20,286 bases of DNA from Clostridia bacterium (GCA_017632155.1 JAGBRZ010000052.1:1-20286); one strand, 5' to 3'; counted from the stretch's first letter, positions 1-7,086 are shown. Translations and numbers: made by a program. The notes: generated from the sequence alone by a model not told the origin.

Positions 1-9
1 CAACGGGCC

Positions 10-86
10 TGGTAGCGGAAGTCGGACTTGAACCAACGACCATTCGGGTATGAACCGAGCGCTCTAGCCAACTGAGCTATTCCGCC
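10..86 (-). tRNA. tRNA-Met (anticodon CAT), probably the elongator
   Basis: Read on the minus strand from 86, the sequence folds as a complete 77-nt cloverleaf. The acceptor stem GGCGGAA pairs with TTCCGCT (closing G-T wobble), followed by discriminator A and an encoded CCA. The D stem is GCTC/GAGC, the anticodon loop is TTCATAC with CAT at 52-50, and the T arm is GTTGG-TTCAAGT-CCGAC. The top anticodon pair is a C-A mismatch. It lacks the run of G-C pairs that marks initiator tRNA in the anticodon stem, so the elongator is favoured. A CAT anticodon modified to lysidine (tRNA-Ile2) cannot be wholly excluded, but the GGCGG...CCGCTACCA ends resemble elongator Met. Confidence 0.93.
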
Positions 87-100
87 ACAAGTGCCTAAAT

Positions 101-129
101 ATTATAGCACAGAAATTGGGGTTTGTCAA
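101..129 (-). promoter_or_regulatory. Sigma-A type promoter of the tRNA
   Basis: On the minus strand a perfect TTGACA (129-124) is followed after 17 nt by a perfect TATAAT (106-101). The start would fall about 10 nt before the mature tRNA 5' end at 86, so the tRNA appears to be transcribed from its own promoter with a very short leader. Confidence 0.85.
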
Positions 130-251
130 TACCTTTTTTGAATATTTTTTCGAAAAATGCAAAAAAACTCAAAATATTTTTTCGTTTCACTCTTTTTTAT
201 GGAAATATCTCCCGCTTTTTATATAAAATTTTTGGTAGATAACTATTTGTA

Positions 252-280
252 ATGAAATGTTCATTTATTTGCTGTATAAT
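252..280 (+). promoter_or_regulatory. Likely promoter of the rnfCD-like operon
   Basis: A perfect TATAAT (275-280) lies 17 nt downstream of ATGAAA (252-257), a 4-of-6 match to the -35 consensus. Transcription would start near 287, giving a leader of about 36 nt before the ATG at 323. This would exclude an upstream in-frame ATG at 257. The rest of 87-251 is AT-rich, and I see no riboswitch in it. Confidence 0.5.
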
Positions 281-322
281 TATATTATATATTGTTTGTT
301 TTTGAAAGGCAGATTACGCATC

Positions 323-1636
323 ATGAGTAATCTTAATTCGTTCATCGGCGGCATCCGCATACCAAAAAACGCCATTGAATCCGTGGCACTCGGTATGCCG
401 ATTGAAAAATTGCCGCAACCTGATACGGTTCGTATATCCTTCTCGAAGCCCGCTCCTCCGGCTGTGTCGGTTGGCGAGCGAGTTTTGCTCGGCTCTCCGC
501 TTACAGCACCCGACGTGAAAAAGGCGGAGCACGCGAGTGTTTCGGGCAAGGTTTCTCATATTGAACTTGACTCTAATGGAAATGCGCTTTCCGTGACCAT
601 TGAGAACGATAAGCTTGACGAGCCTGCGCCGTCGGTTGTTCCCTTTGACAAGAAGCTGACCGAAACTTCGCCCGATGAGATACTTTCCGTAATTAAAAAG
701 GCAGGCATCTGCGAGTCGCTTGACGGTATTTCCGTGGCAAGACGAATCGAATGTGCTCTTGGCGGCACGCGCAGACTTATCGTGAACTGCACCGAATGCG
801 AGCCCTTCCTTGCCTCGCGCAGAAGGCTTGTGCTCGAGCGTCCTGCCGAGATCCTCAACGGTGCAAAGATCCTTCTCCGTGCGCTTGAAGTCAGCTTTGC
901 AGATATTGCGATCGATAATTCGGATATTTCCGCCATCCGCGTGCTTGAGGACACGATTGGGGGCAATCCCCTTCTGCGCCTTCGCGTTACGGGTGACAAA
1001 TACCCTCAAAGCGACAAGACTCTTATCGTCAATGCCGTAACGGGCAAGGAGCCTCCCGCGCGTGAAACGACCTCGCAGCTCGGTTACGTTGTGTTTTCCG
1101 CAGAAACCTGCGCCGCGATATTCCGTGCTTTTGCACAGGGAATGCCTCAGACGAGAAGGATCGTCACCGTCGGCGGCGACTGCATAAATGAGCAAAAGGT
1201 GCTCGAGGTGCCGATCGGCACTCCGCTTTCGGACATCGTTTCCTATTGCGGAAGCTACAAGGCAAAGCCCGTCGCCATCATCTCGGGCGGACTTATGAAG
1301 GGCACAAGGCTTGCGGATGATTTATATTATGTTTCAAAACGCGACGTCGGCTTCCTTTTCCTTTCGGATGCTTACATAAAGCCGATCAAGGCGAGCGATT
1401 GCATTCGTTGCGGCAAATGCGTGGACGATTGCCCTATGCACCTGATGCCGAACTATCTTGTTCGCCACGCAAGTGTGCTTGATCTCAAAAAGTCACTTGC
1501 AATGGGACTTCGCAGCTGTATCGAATGCGGCATCTGCGCGTATAATTGCCCATCGGGCATAAACCACGTTTACCACATCCGCCGTGCAAAAGAGGCGTAC
1601 AATGCCGAAAAGGCAAAGGAGGAGATCGATGAATAA
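323..1636 (+). CDS. rnfC: RnfC-like iron-sulfur subunit, non-canonical
   Basis: RnfC is the peripheral membrane subunit of the Rnf complex that exchanges electrons with NAD(H). This 437-residue protein has the family length and order. It starts IGGIRIPKN (a variant of the GGIHPP start), then VNCTECEPFL (usually INGAECEPYL), EVPIGTPLSD, and two C-terminal 4Fe-4S motifs, CIRCGKCVDDCP (360-371) and CIECGICAYNCP (399-410). All eight cluster cysteines are kept. The glycine-rich stretch that holds FMN/NADH in RnfC and NuoF (usually GLGGAxFPT) is absent: residues 128-141 read GICESLDGISVARR. The HIGAPA segment near the N-terminus is also missing. The start is ATG 323, with GAAAGG at 304-309; an in-frame ATG at 257 precedes the likely transcription start. 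The end overlaps the RnfD-like gene. The family is sure; the function as an NADH-linked subunit is doubtful. Confidence 0.88.
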   Translation: MSNLNSFIGGIRIPKNAIESVALGMPIEKLPQPDTVRISFSKPAPPAVSVGERVLLGSPLTAPDVKKAEHASVSGKVSHIELDSNGNALSVTIENDKLDEPAPSVVPFDKKLTETSPDEILSVIKKAGICESLDGISVARRIECALGGTRRLIVNCTECEPFLASRRRLVLERPAEILNGAKILLRALEVSFADIAIDNSDISAIRVLEDTIGGNPLLRLRVTGDKYPQSDKTLIVNAVTGKEPPARETTSQLGYVVFSAETCAAIFRAFAQGMPQTRRIVTVGGDCINEQKVLEVPIGTPLSDIVSYCGSYKAKPVAIISGGLMKGTRLADDLYYVSKRDVGFLFLSDAYIKPIKASDCIRCGKCVDDCPMHLMPNYLVRHASVLDLKKSLAMGLRSCIECGICAYNCPSGINHVYHIRRAKEAYNAEKAKEEIDE

Positions 1637-2615
1637 TTCTTCCCCCCACATCAGAAGCGGAAACAACTCCATTGGAATTTCGATCGACTTTATTATCGCG
1701 GCGATCCCCGCTCTCATCTGGGGCGCGATAGCCTACGGCGCGCGCCCGATTGCGATAGTTGTTCTTTCTGTTGGCTTCTCATTGCTTTTTGAATATCTTT
1801 ACTGTCATTTCTTGAAGCGGGATATGCATCTCCCGACGGCGGCGGTTCTCGGCCTTATAACGGCAATGTTCATGCCCGCGGGAATCTCTTATTGGATCAT
1901 TCCCCTTACGGCGCTGATTTCGTTTGCCGCGCGACGCTTTACGCACGGAATCCTTCATCCCGTGGCAACGGCGCTTCTTCCTTTCTTTTTCATCGGAAGC
2001 GAAATGACTGCGCACACCAAGATCTTCGAGCCTTTGAAATTGTTCAAGCTTTCCTATGCGGGGCAAATGGACGAGCTTGCGGTTAGTATGCCCGTTTCTG
2101 TGCTGACACCCGAAAACGGACCCGCTATTACTGCGTTTGACGTCTTTATCGGCAATGCGCCCGAGGCGATCGGAACAATGTCCGCGATACTCCTCATAAT
2201 CGGCGGCATCTATCTTCTTGCGCGCAGGAATATTTCCTGGCACACTCCCGTTGGACTTATCGGCGGTGCGGCACTTGTGTGGTTTACAATGCTTTTTGAC
2301 GGAGCGCATTATAATTATCTTATCTACCACCTCTGCTCGGGCGGAATATTCCTTGCGGCGTTCTTCGCGGCAACCGAATATTCATCTTCACCCACAGTGA
2401 AGATGGGACGCCTTGTTCACGGCGGTGCTTGCGGAATTCTTCTGATGCTTTTCAGACACAGCGGAATGAACGCGGCGTTGAGCGTTTTGCTTGCGATGTT
2501 CATTGTGAGCCTTTTCTCGCGCGTTATCGATATGGTAATGGCGGAGAGATATTTCGGATATCACACACGCAAGCTTGCGGACAGACTGAAAACATTGATA
2601 CCTACTAAAAAATAA
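1629..2615 (+). CDS. rnfD: RnfD-like membrane subunit lacking the flavin threonine
   Basis: RnfD/NqrB is the polytopic membrane subunit that normally carries FMN covalently on a threonine in an S/T-G-A-T motif. This 328-residue protein has the family signature SSPHIRSGNNS at the N-terminus, about nine or ten hydrophobic segments, and the conserved FDVFIGNAPEAIGTMSA segment, close to the usual LFLGNxPGSIGETSA. At the flavin site, where relatives read DGVSGATPLA, this one reads DELAVSMPVS, so the acceptor threonine is methionine (residue 154). The start is ATG 1629, with AAAGGAGG at 1616-1623 inside the end of the RnfC-like gene. The reading frames overlap by 8 nt, which suggests coupled translation. 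A terminator follows directly, so no rnfG, rnfE, rnfA or rnfB is co-transcribed downstream. Confidence 0.87.
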   Translation: MNNSSPHIRSGNNSIGISIDFIIAAIPALIWGAIAYGARPIAIVVLSVGFSLLFEYLYCHFLKRDMHLPTAAVLGLITAMFMPAGISYWIIPLTALISFAARRFTHGILHPVATALLPFFFIGSEMTAHTKIFEPLKLFKLSYAGQMDELAVSMPVSVLTPENGPAITAFDVFIGNAPEAIGTMSAILLIIGGIYLLARRNISWHTPVGLIGGAALVWFTMLFDGAHYNYLIYHLCSGGIFLAAFFAATEYSSSPTVKMGRLVHGGACGILLMLFRHSGMNAALSVLLAMFIVSLFSRVIDMVMAERYFGYHTRKLADRLKTLIPTKK

Positions 2616-2617
2616 AG

Positions 2618-2648
2618 AATTGGGCTGACAGATCAGCCCAATTTTTAT
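2618..2648. terminator. Bidirectional terminator between rnfD-like gene and ABC-F gene
   Basis: An 11-bp perfect stem (AATTGGGCTGA / TCAGCCCAATT) with a CAGA loop is followed by TTTAT on the plus strand and by CTTTATTTT on the minus strand. It separates convergent genes, and the ABC-F stop codon (2645-2647) lies in its tail. Confidence 0.85.
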
Positions 2649-4591
2649 ATTCCCGTTTCTTCATAAATTTCGAGGAGACGGTTTTCTATTTCTTCAATTC
2701 TTGCAGAAATTTCCGCCGCGCGGACGTAATCGGATGCCGCGTCACCGTAAAGCTCGGCGTTCAGGGTGTCAAGCTCGGCTTCGAGCTCTTCCTGCTCTTT
2801 TTGCAGACGTGCGAGTCTTGCCGCCTGCTTTCTTGCCTCCGCCGCTTCGGTCTTTCGGCGCAGATAGTCGGCTTTGTTGTCCGAAACTGCGGCTTCGGTC
2901 TTTTGAATCGTGACAGCCGCGGGAACTATCTTGCCGTTTTCGCGGTAAGCCTGCCATTCGTCCCAAGCGCCTCTTGTTTGACCTATCGGAAGGCTGACGA
3001 GTCTGCCTTGTTCGTCAAAGCAGAGAAGGCGCGTTGCGAGGCGGTCGATGAAGGCACGGTCGTGCGAAACGCAGATGAGAGTGCCGTCATAGCCCGCAAG
3101 CGCATCCTCGAGTGCTTCGCGCGAGCCGATGTCAAGGTGGTTTGTCGGCTCATCGAGGATGAGGACGTTCATTTTTGAGAGCATCAGCTTGACGAGAGTC
3201 AGTCGCGCGCGCTCGCCGCCGCTGAGGACGGATACGGGCTTGAAGACGTCGTCGCCTCGGAAGAGGAAGGAACCGAGCGCGCCGCGCGCGTCCTTTTCCT
3301 TCATATCGGGATAGAGTGACCAAAGCTCTTCGAGAACGGTGTTTTTATCGTCGAGTCCCTGGTTTTCCTGATCGTAGTAGCCGATTTGCAGGTTGTGACC
3401 GTAATCAATGATTCCTCCGGTCGGCTCGAAATCGCCGAGAAGAAGCTTTATGAGAGTCGATTTTCCGCAACCGTTCGGACCGACTATGAATACCTTCTCG
3501 CCGCGTTTGACCTGGAAATTCAGTTCGCGGAGAAGGGAGAAGGATGCCGAAGGGTAAGCAAATGAAAGCTTGCGGACGTCGAGGATGTCGTTTCCGCTTT
3601 GAAGTCCGCGTGAAAACTGCATTTTAACGGTGCGCTCGTCGCGTTCGGGAGCGGCGATGCGGTCGATCTTGGCGAGCATCTTGAGGCGGCTTTCAGCGGC
3701 AATGATGTTGCGCTCGCGGTTCCAACGGCGCTGCTGCTCAATGTAAGCCTCCTGTCGCGCGATCTCCTTTTGCTGATCCTTATATTGCTTTTCAAGAATC
3801 TCGCGGTCGCGGCGGCGCTGTTCGGCGCAAGCGGTGTAGCTTCCTTTATAGAGCTTTGCTCGTCCGCGTTCAAAAAGGAGTGTCTTGTTTGTAACTTTAT
3901 CAAGGAATCGACGGTCGTGCGAGACCGTGATAAGACAGCCCGAATAGTTCGAAAGGAAGGATTCAAGCCACGCGAGGGTGTCGGCGTCGAGGTGGTTGGT
4001 CGGCTCGTCGAGCAGAAGCAGATCGGGCTCGCGGCAAAGACGGCGCGAGAGGGCAAGGCGGGTTCGCTGACCTCCCGAAAGCGATTCGATGGGGAGTGAC
4101 ATCTGCTCCTCGGTAAAGCCCATTCCCTCAAGGATCGAGTGGCAACGCGAGCGGAATGTGAGTCCGCCGTCGCGCGCATATTTGTCGTGCAGATCGGTGA
4201 ATTCCTTGGTGATCGATGCGTATTTCGGCATCATTGAAAGCTCGGGGTTCTTCGCGAGCCATTCCTCAAGCTCGGCAATGCGGCGTTCTGCACGCAGATG
4301 CTCGGGGAAAGCCGCGTACATCTGCTCGAGCGCGGTCGCGCCGGTTTCGGCAGAAACCTCATATGCGCTGTCCTGCGTCAGAATGCCGACCGATGTGTTA
4401 GCGGCAATGAAAACGCTGCCCTCATCGGGGTGGTTTTCGCGCAGAAGGAGAGAGAGCAGAGTGGATTTTCCGCACCCGTTCGGTCCGACGATGCCAAGGC
4501 GGTCATTCGTCTCGAGCGAAAAGGATATATTCTTGAAAAGTTCTCTCGCCCCGAAGGAGAGAGAAACGTCGTTTACACTTATTACGGTCAT
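2645..4591 (-). CDS. ABC-F family ATPase (duplicated ABC domains, no membrane part)
   Basis: ABC-F proteins are soluble twin ATPases that act on the ribosome, either as translation factors (EttA, Uup, YfmR, YdiF types) or as antibiotic-resistance proteins. In 648 residues there are two complete cassettes. Cassette 1 has Walker A GPNGCGKST (36-44), LSGGQRTR and LLLLDEPTNHLD. Cassette 2 has a second GPNGCGKST, LSGGERAR and VLILDEPTNHLD. Both switch regions read VSHDR. A charged linker joins the domains, and a C-terminal Lys/Glu-rich coiled coil (about 570-648) resembles Uup/YdiF-type tails. No transmembrane segments are present. ATG 4591 has AGGA 7 nt upstream. The sequence does not say whether it is a housekeeping factor or a resistance factor; the long tail and lack of a resistance context favour housekeeping. 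Confidence 0.95.
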   Translation of the reverse strand: MTVISVNDVSLSFGARELFKNISFSLETNDRLGIVGPNGCGKSTLLSLLLRENHPDEGSVFIAANTSVGILTQDSAYEVSAETGATALEQMYAAFPEHLRAERRIAELEEWLAKNPELSMMPKYASITKEFTDLHDKYARDGGLTFRSRCHSILEGMGFTEEQMSLPIESLSGGQRTRLALSRRLCREPDLLLLDEPTNHLDADTLAWLESFLSNYSGCLITVSHDRRFLDKVTNKTLLFERGRAKLYKGSYTACAEQRRRDREILEKQYKDQQKEIARQEAYIEQQRRWNRERNIIAAESRLKMLAKIDRIAAPERDERTVKMQFSRGLQSGNDILDVRKLSFAYPSASFSLLRELNFQVKRGEKVFIVGPNGCGKSTLIKLLLGDFEPTGGIIDYGHNLQIGYYDQENQGLDDKNTVLEELWSLYPDMKEKDARGALGSFLFRGDDVFKPVSVLSGGERARLTLVKLMLSKMNVLILDEPTNHLDIGSREALEDALAGYDGTLICVSHDRAFIDRLATRLLCFDEQGRLVSLPIGQTRGAWDEWQAYRENGKIVPAAVTIQKTEAAVSDNKADYLRRKTEAAEARKQAARLARLQKEQEELEAELDTLNAELYGDAASDYVRAAEISARIEEIENRLLEIYEETGI

Positions 4592-4622
4592 TTTTTCGTC
4601 CTAATATTATAATAATGTAATT

Positions 4623-4651
4623 ATTATATGTTTCCGTGCGCGCTTTGTCAA
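4623..4651 (-). promoter_or_regulatory. Promoter of the ABC-F gene
   Basis: On the minus strand there is a perfect TTGACA (4651-4646), a 17-nt spacer and a perfect TATAAT (4628-4623). The gene starts about 32 nt downstream of the -10 box. It is divergent from the promoter at 4691-4719. Confidence 0.85.
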
Positions 4652-4690
4652 CATAAAAAGTGTAAATATTTCATTTTCGGAAAAAAAGAC

Positions 4691-4719
4691 TTGACAAAGT
4701 CGGAAAATTGTGGTATCAT
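4691..4719 (+). promoter_or_regulatory. Promoter of the HTH gene
   Basis: A perfect TTGACA (4691-4696), 17-nt spacer and TATCAT (4714-4719) preceded by TGG form an extended -10. It reads into the TTG-started gene at 4778. Confidence 0.8.
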
Positions 4720-4777
4720 ATTGTCATAAATAGAACAGATGTTCTATAAATGGAATTCTATAAAGGAGGACTCTCAT

Positions 4778-5263
4778 TTGTACGAGAAGAAAAGAGAAGA
4801 AGAGCGCGAAAGTCTGCGCTATTCGGGTGATGTCAGCGCAGAGGAATTACGCGCGGCAGAAGAGTATCTTTCGAGCTACCGTCACGGCGCGAGGATGCTT
4901 GACTGCATGCGGTATGGCAAGCAGTTTATGGGAAGCGAGTTCCTTCCTGAGGATCCGTTGCTTCAATGGTCGGAGACCTATGACGATCTTGAATATGACA
5001 AGCCCGATGCGGATGAATCGATCATAAGGGCAAGAATGTACGGCGTGCGACAGTTCATTTCCGAGCTGAAATGCGACTCGAACACGCGGCTTTTGCTTTA
5101 TTGGCACTATATCAGGGGCGTTTCGGTCACAAGATGCGCAGAAATGATGGATATTTCGCGTGCGGGAGCATTCAGAGTGCGCAAAAGAGCACTCGAAACT
5201 GCGGCACGCGCCCTGCGAAAAATGAAAAATAACGCAAGCATTTTGGATCTTTTGCCTTTGTAA
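4778..5263 (+). CDS. Small HTH protein resembling sigma-70 region 4
   Basis: The protein has about 161 residues, with a charged N-terminal half and a C-terminal helix-turn-helix. The C-terminal part (about residues 100-150) has LLLYWHYIRGVSVTRCAEMM followed by DISRAGAFRVRKRALETAAR, the pattern of sigma-70 region 4 / phage ArpU-like regulators. No region 2 is seen, so it is more likely a small DNA-binding regulator than a full sigma factor. I chose TTG 4778 as start because AAAGGAGG (4762-4769) stands 8 nt before it; the ATG at 4739 has no such site and lies close to the expected transcription start. A small membrane-protein gene follows on the same strand. The target is unknown. Confidence 0.75.
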   Translation: MYEKKREEERESLRYSGDVSAEELRAAEEYLSSYRHGARMLDCMRYGKQFMGSEFLPEDPLLQWSETYDDLEYDKPDADESIIRARMYGVRQFISELKCDSNTRLLLYWHYIRGVSVTRCAEMMDISRAGAFRVRKRALETAARALRKMKNNASILDLLPL

Positions 5264-5272
5264 GAGGAATAT

Positions 5273-5295
5273 TATCTTTTTTCGCGGGAAAGATA
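5273..5295 (+). other. Weak stem-loop between the HTH gene and the small membrane gene
   Basis: TATCTTT (5273-5279) and AAAGATA (5289-5295) can pair over a 9-nt loop. It has no T tail and may only modulate the ratio of the two genes. Confidence 0.3.
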
Positions 5296-5322
5296 TTATT
5301 GACTTTCACGGAGGTTTTTAAG

Positions 5323-5508
5323 ATGAACAAGCTAACAAAAACATTTATAACGGCTGCAGGCGCGGGCGCCGCCTTTTGCGCCGCCGGTATTGCCTATTCG
5401 GCATACAATTCGCGCCCGATGAAGGCCAAGCGCATGGTCAAGCGCGCCACCAAGACCATGGAAAACGTCGGCGGAATGCTGACGGCAATGGCGCAGGTAA
5501 ATAAGTGA
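5323..5508 (+). CDS. Small single-span membrane protein, unknown function
   Basis: The protein has 61 residues: a short basic N-terminus (MNKLTK), one Ala/Gly-rich hydrophobic segment (about 7-27), and a basic amphipathic tail, MKAKRMVKRATKTMENVGGM. The overall look is that of small Gram-positive envelope proteins (YtxH / DUF3918-like size and charge), but I cannot assign a family. The start is ATG 5323, with GGAGG at 5310-5314; an in-frame ATG at 5299 lacks a site. It is 59 nt downstream of the HTH gene and followed by a terminator, so the two may be co-transcribed. Confidence 0.75.
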   Translation: MNKLTKTFITAAGAGAAFCAAGIAYSAYNSRPMKAKRMVKRATKTMENVGGMLTAMAQVNK

Positions 5509-5512
5509 AAAG

Positions 5513-5545
5513 AACTGCCCCACCTGAATTGATGGGGCAGTTTTA
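5513..5545. terminator. Terminator between convergent genes
   Basis: A 10-bp perfect stem (AACTGCCCCA / TGGGGCAGTT) with a 10-nt loop is followed by TTTT-rich DNA on the plus strand. It lies between the small membrane gene and the minus-strand gene ending at 5548. Confidence 0.85.
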
Positions 5546-5547
5546 TG

Positions 5548-5757
5548 TTATTTGGCAAGCTTCTCAAAAGCGGGACGGTAAAGCTTTAGTATCTTTGCCG
5601 CAGCTGCATCTATTATTTCGTCATCTGTTCTTTCTATGGTTGACTCTTTATCAACAGAGCTCGATTGATTCTTCGTTTCATCATTGGTTTGTGTTGATTG
5701 ATAAACTCTTTGATCGGCTTTGTCATGTGAATGTATATGTTCAATTTTGTTGCACAT
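5548..5757 (-). CDS. Hypothetical 69-residue hydrophilic protein
   Basis: The protein has no family I recognise and no membrane segment. The N-terminal two thirds are polar and low-complexity (His, Gln, Ser, Asp, Lys). The C-terminus is a predicted amphipathic helix ending ILKLYRPAFEKLAK, a compact hydrophobic/aromatic tail that could be a docking helix. ATG 5757 comes one base after the TAA of the upstream gene, so translation is probably coupled; no strong ribosome binding site is visible. It is last in a three-gene minus-strand run. Confidence 0.6.
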   Translation of the reverse strand: MCNKIEHIHSHDKADQRVYQSTQTNDETKNQSSSVDKESTIERTDDEIIDAAAAKILKLYRPAFEKLAK

Positions 5758-5758
5758 T

Positions 5759-6388
5759 TTACTTTACTTTGTCTTCCAAAAATCTAATCAATGTTCCTTT
5801 GGTCGCAAATCTTACGCCGAAAGCAATGTCACCGTCGCGTAGTTCTGCAACCTCGCCGTTGGGTTTCACATAAGTGAGCTTTGCAGCAGACGGCGAGAAA
5901 AGAACGATCTTTTCATAGTCCGCGGAAACGGTATCTATCGAGAAAGTAATTTTCTTCGCGTTGTCGTCGTTTGATTTTGCATTAATGTTGTTTTTTGATA
6001 TGAGCGCATTTTCTCCGTCAATGATGCAGATATTCATTCGCTTTTTGGTGTTTGGAAAGAACTTTATTGCGAATTTTTTACCTTTCGAAGATATGATCAA
6101 AACATCGGGCTTATCGTTTTTGTTGAAGAGAGATTTTATTGCGCTGGTTTTGATGTCGGCAGAAAAGCGCGAAATCTCACGGATTGCTGATTTGCGTTCT
6201 TTTATAACATCAAGATACAGCTTCAAAAATACGAGGAGAAATACTGCGAGAATGGTGGGAATTATCCAAACAAGGCTTGGTAGTGCAGCCTCTAACAGCC
6301 ACATAAGAAGCTCGGGTAGACTTCCGAAAAAATCTCCCAACATTTCAAAGATATCGCTGTTGTGAAAGTCTTGAGTAAGATAGAACAT
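5759..6388 (-). CDS. Hypothetical membrane-anchored protein with cytosolic beta-rich domain
   Basis: The protein has 209 residues. Residues about 25-60 contain one long or two closely packed hydrophobic segments (LPSLVWIIPTILAVFLLVFL), followed by a basic stretch (KERK) that by the positive-inside rule puts the remainder in the cytosol. The C-terminal 140 residues alternate short hydrophobic strands and charged turns (DVLIISSKGKKFAIKFFP, RMNICIIDGENALI). I do not recognise a family. ATG 6388 has an excellent AAAGGAGG about 8 nt upstream. It sits 13 nt after the upstream membrane-protein gene and one base before the 69-residue gene, so the three likely form one transcript. Confidence 0.7.
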   Translation of the reverse strand: MFYLTQDFHNSDIFEMLGDFFGSLPELLMWLLEAALPSLVWIIPTILAVFLLVFLKLYLDVIKERKSAIREISRFSADIKTSAIKSLFNKNDKPDVLIISSKGKKFAIKFFPNTKKRMNICIIDGENALISKNNINAKSNDDNAKKITFSIDTVSADYEKIVLFSPSAAKLTYVKPNGEVAELRDGDIAFGVRFATKGTLIRFLEDKVK

Positions 6389-6401
6389 AATTTTTCCTCC
6401 T

Positions 6402-6902
6402 TTATGTCAATAAAAAGCATATAGTCTGCCCCGCAAGGAACAGTGCAACGTATATCGCAAGCTGCAACAGCCAATATAGCCACCTGCGCTTATTTTGCTT
6501 GGCGAGTTCTTTGAGCGGAATCGAGCTGAGGATGGTTACGGGCAGACCAATGATGAACCACGCGGAGTAGGTGGTGATCGGAATCAGGCTGACAAGTCCC
6601 CAATACCAATAGATGAGCATACCGTTTTGCAGGGATAGTAGCATTGTTTGCTTTTCCGTGAGCGTTCCTGTGGGGGCAAGCTCGTTATATTTTCTCTTAG
6701 CCTTTTTACCTATATCCATAGCAGTAGAATAGGTTGAAAAGAAAATAATTGTTATGATTGCAACATATATACCCGAGAGCCACCAAAAGATGAGCAATAC
6801 AAGAAAGAAGAAAAATGCGGTGACGATGGCGCGGCGCGGGTTTTCCTTGATATCCTCAACGGTATCGGTGATGCGCTTTTTGAGTTTTTTTATGATGTTC
6901 AT
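6402..6902 (-). CDS. Hypothetical multi-span membrane protein
   Basis: The protein has 166 residues from ATG 6902. A basic N-terminus (IKKLKKRITDTVEDIKENPRR) precedes about five hydrophobic segments: two near 15-50, two in the middle (GMLIYWYWGLVSLIPITTYS...) and one at the C-terminus. The family is not recognised. The start is uncertain: neither ATG 6902 nor a TTG at 6935 has a convincing ribosome binding site, and 6935 would lie inside an intergenic hairpin (6934-6957), so 6902 is preferred. It is the first gene of the run 6902-5548. I see no clear promoter for it, so it may be read from upstream through the hairpin-rich gap. Confidence 0.68.
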   Translation of the reverse strand: MNIIKKLKKRITDTVEDIKENPRRAIVTAFFFFLVLLIFWWLSGIYVAIITIIFFSTYSTAMDIGKKAKRKYNELAPTGTLTEKQTMLLSLQNGMLIYWYWGLVSLIPITTYSAWFIIGLPVTILSSIPLKELAKQNKRRWLYWLLQLAIYVALFLAGQTICFLLT

Positions 6903-6933
6903 TTTTATGTGTTGTAGTGAATTGAAGGAGCGC

Positions 6934-6957
6934 AAACCTACCGCCGGCGGAAGGTTT
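6934..6957. repeat. Intergenic hairpin
   Basis: AAACCT and AGGTTT flank CCGCCGGCGG, itself self-complementary, with one A-A mismatch. It is the first of several back-to-back hairpins filling 6934-7138. Confidence 0.6.
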
Positions 6958-6967
6958 GACTCCTTCC

Positions 6968-7044
6968 GCGGCTCTGACGTTTTTCCTTGGAAAACGGCGG
7001 TGTTCAGCCGCCGAGGCAGAGTCGGCTTTTGCCGTAGGCAAATA
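6968..7044 (+). repeat. 77-nt structured repeat, copy 1
   Basis: The element matches the reverse complement of 9946-10022 without gaps over 77 nt, 57 positions identical by hand count. Invariant blocks include GCGGCTCTG at the left, AGGCAGAGTCG in the right half, and TTTGCCGTA/GCAAATA at the end. It can fold with CGGCTCTG pairing with CAGAGTCG (one wobble) around two inner hairpins (TTTTCC-TT-GGAAAA region; CGGCGG/CCGCCG), followed by a TTTGCC/GGCAAA hairpin. It is non-coding as far as I can see. Confidence 0.75.
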
Positions 7045-7045
7045 T

Positions 7046-7063
7046 GACTGCAGGGGCGCAGTC
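7046..7063. repeat. Intergenic hairpin
   Basis: GACTGC (7046-7051) pairs with GCAGTC (7058-7063) over AGGGGC, immediately after the 77-nt repeat. Confidence 0.55.
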
Positions 7064-7086
7064 GGCTCGGAGCGCATAGGGGAGTT

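Noticed and set aside
257..322. N-terminal extension of the RnfC-like protein starting at ATG 257
   Set aside because: The ATG lies upstream of the likely transcription start near 287 and has no ribosome binding site; family proteins begin at the residue near 323.
314..1195. 293-residue open frame on the minus strand
   Set aside because: It is antisense to the RnfC-like gene, Arg/His/Lys-rich with no recognisable domain.
6902..6935. TTG start at 6935 for the 177-residue version of the membrane protein
   Set aside because: The codon is inside an intergenic hairpin without a usable ribosome binding site; ATG 6902 is preferred, though its own site is also weak.
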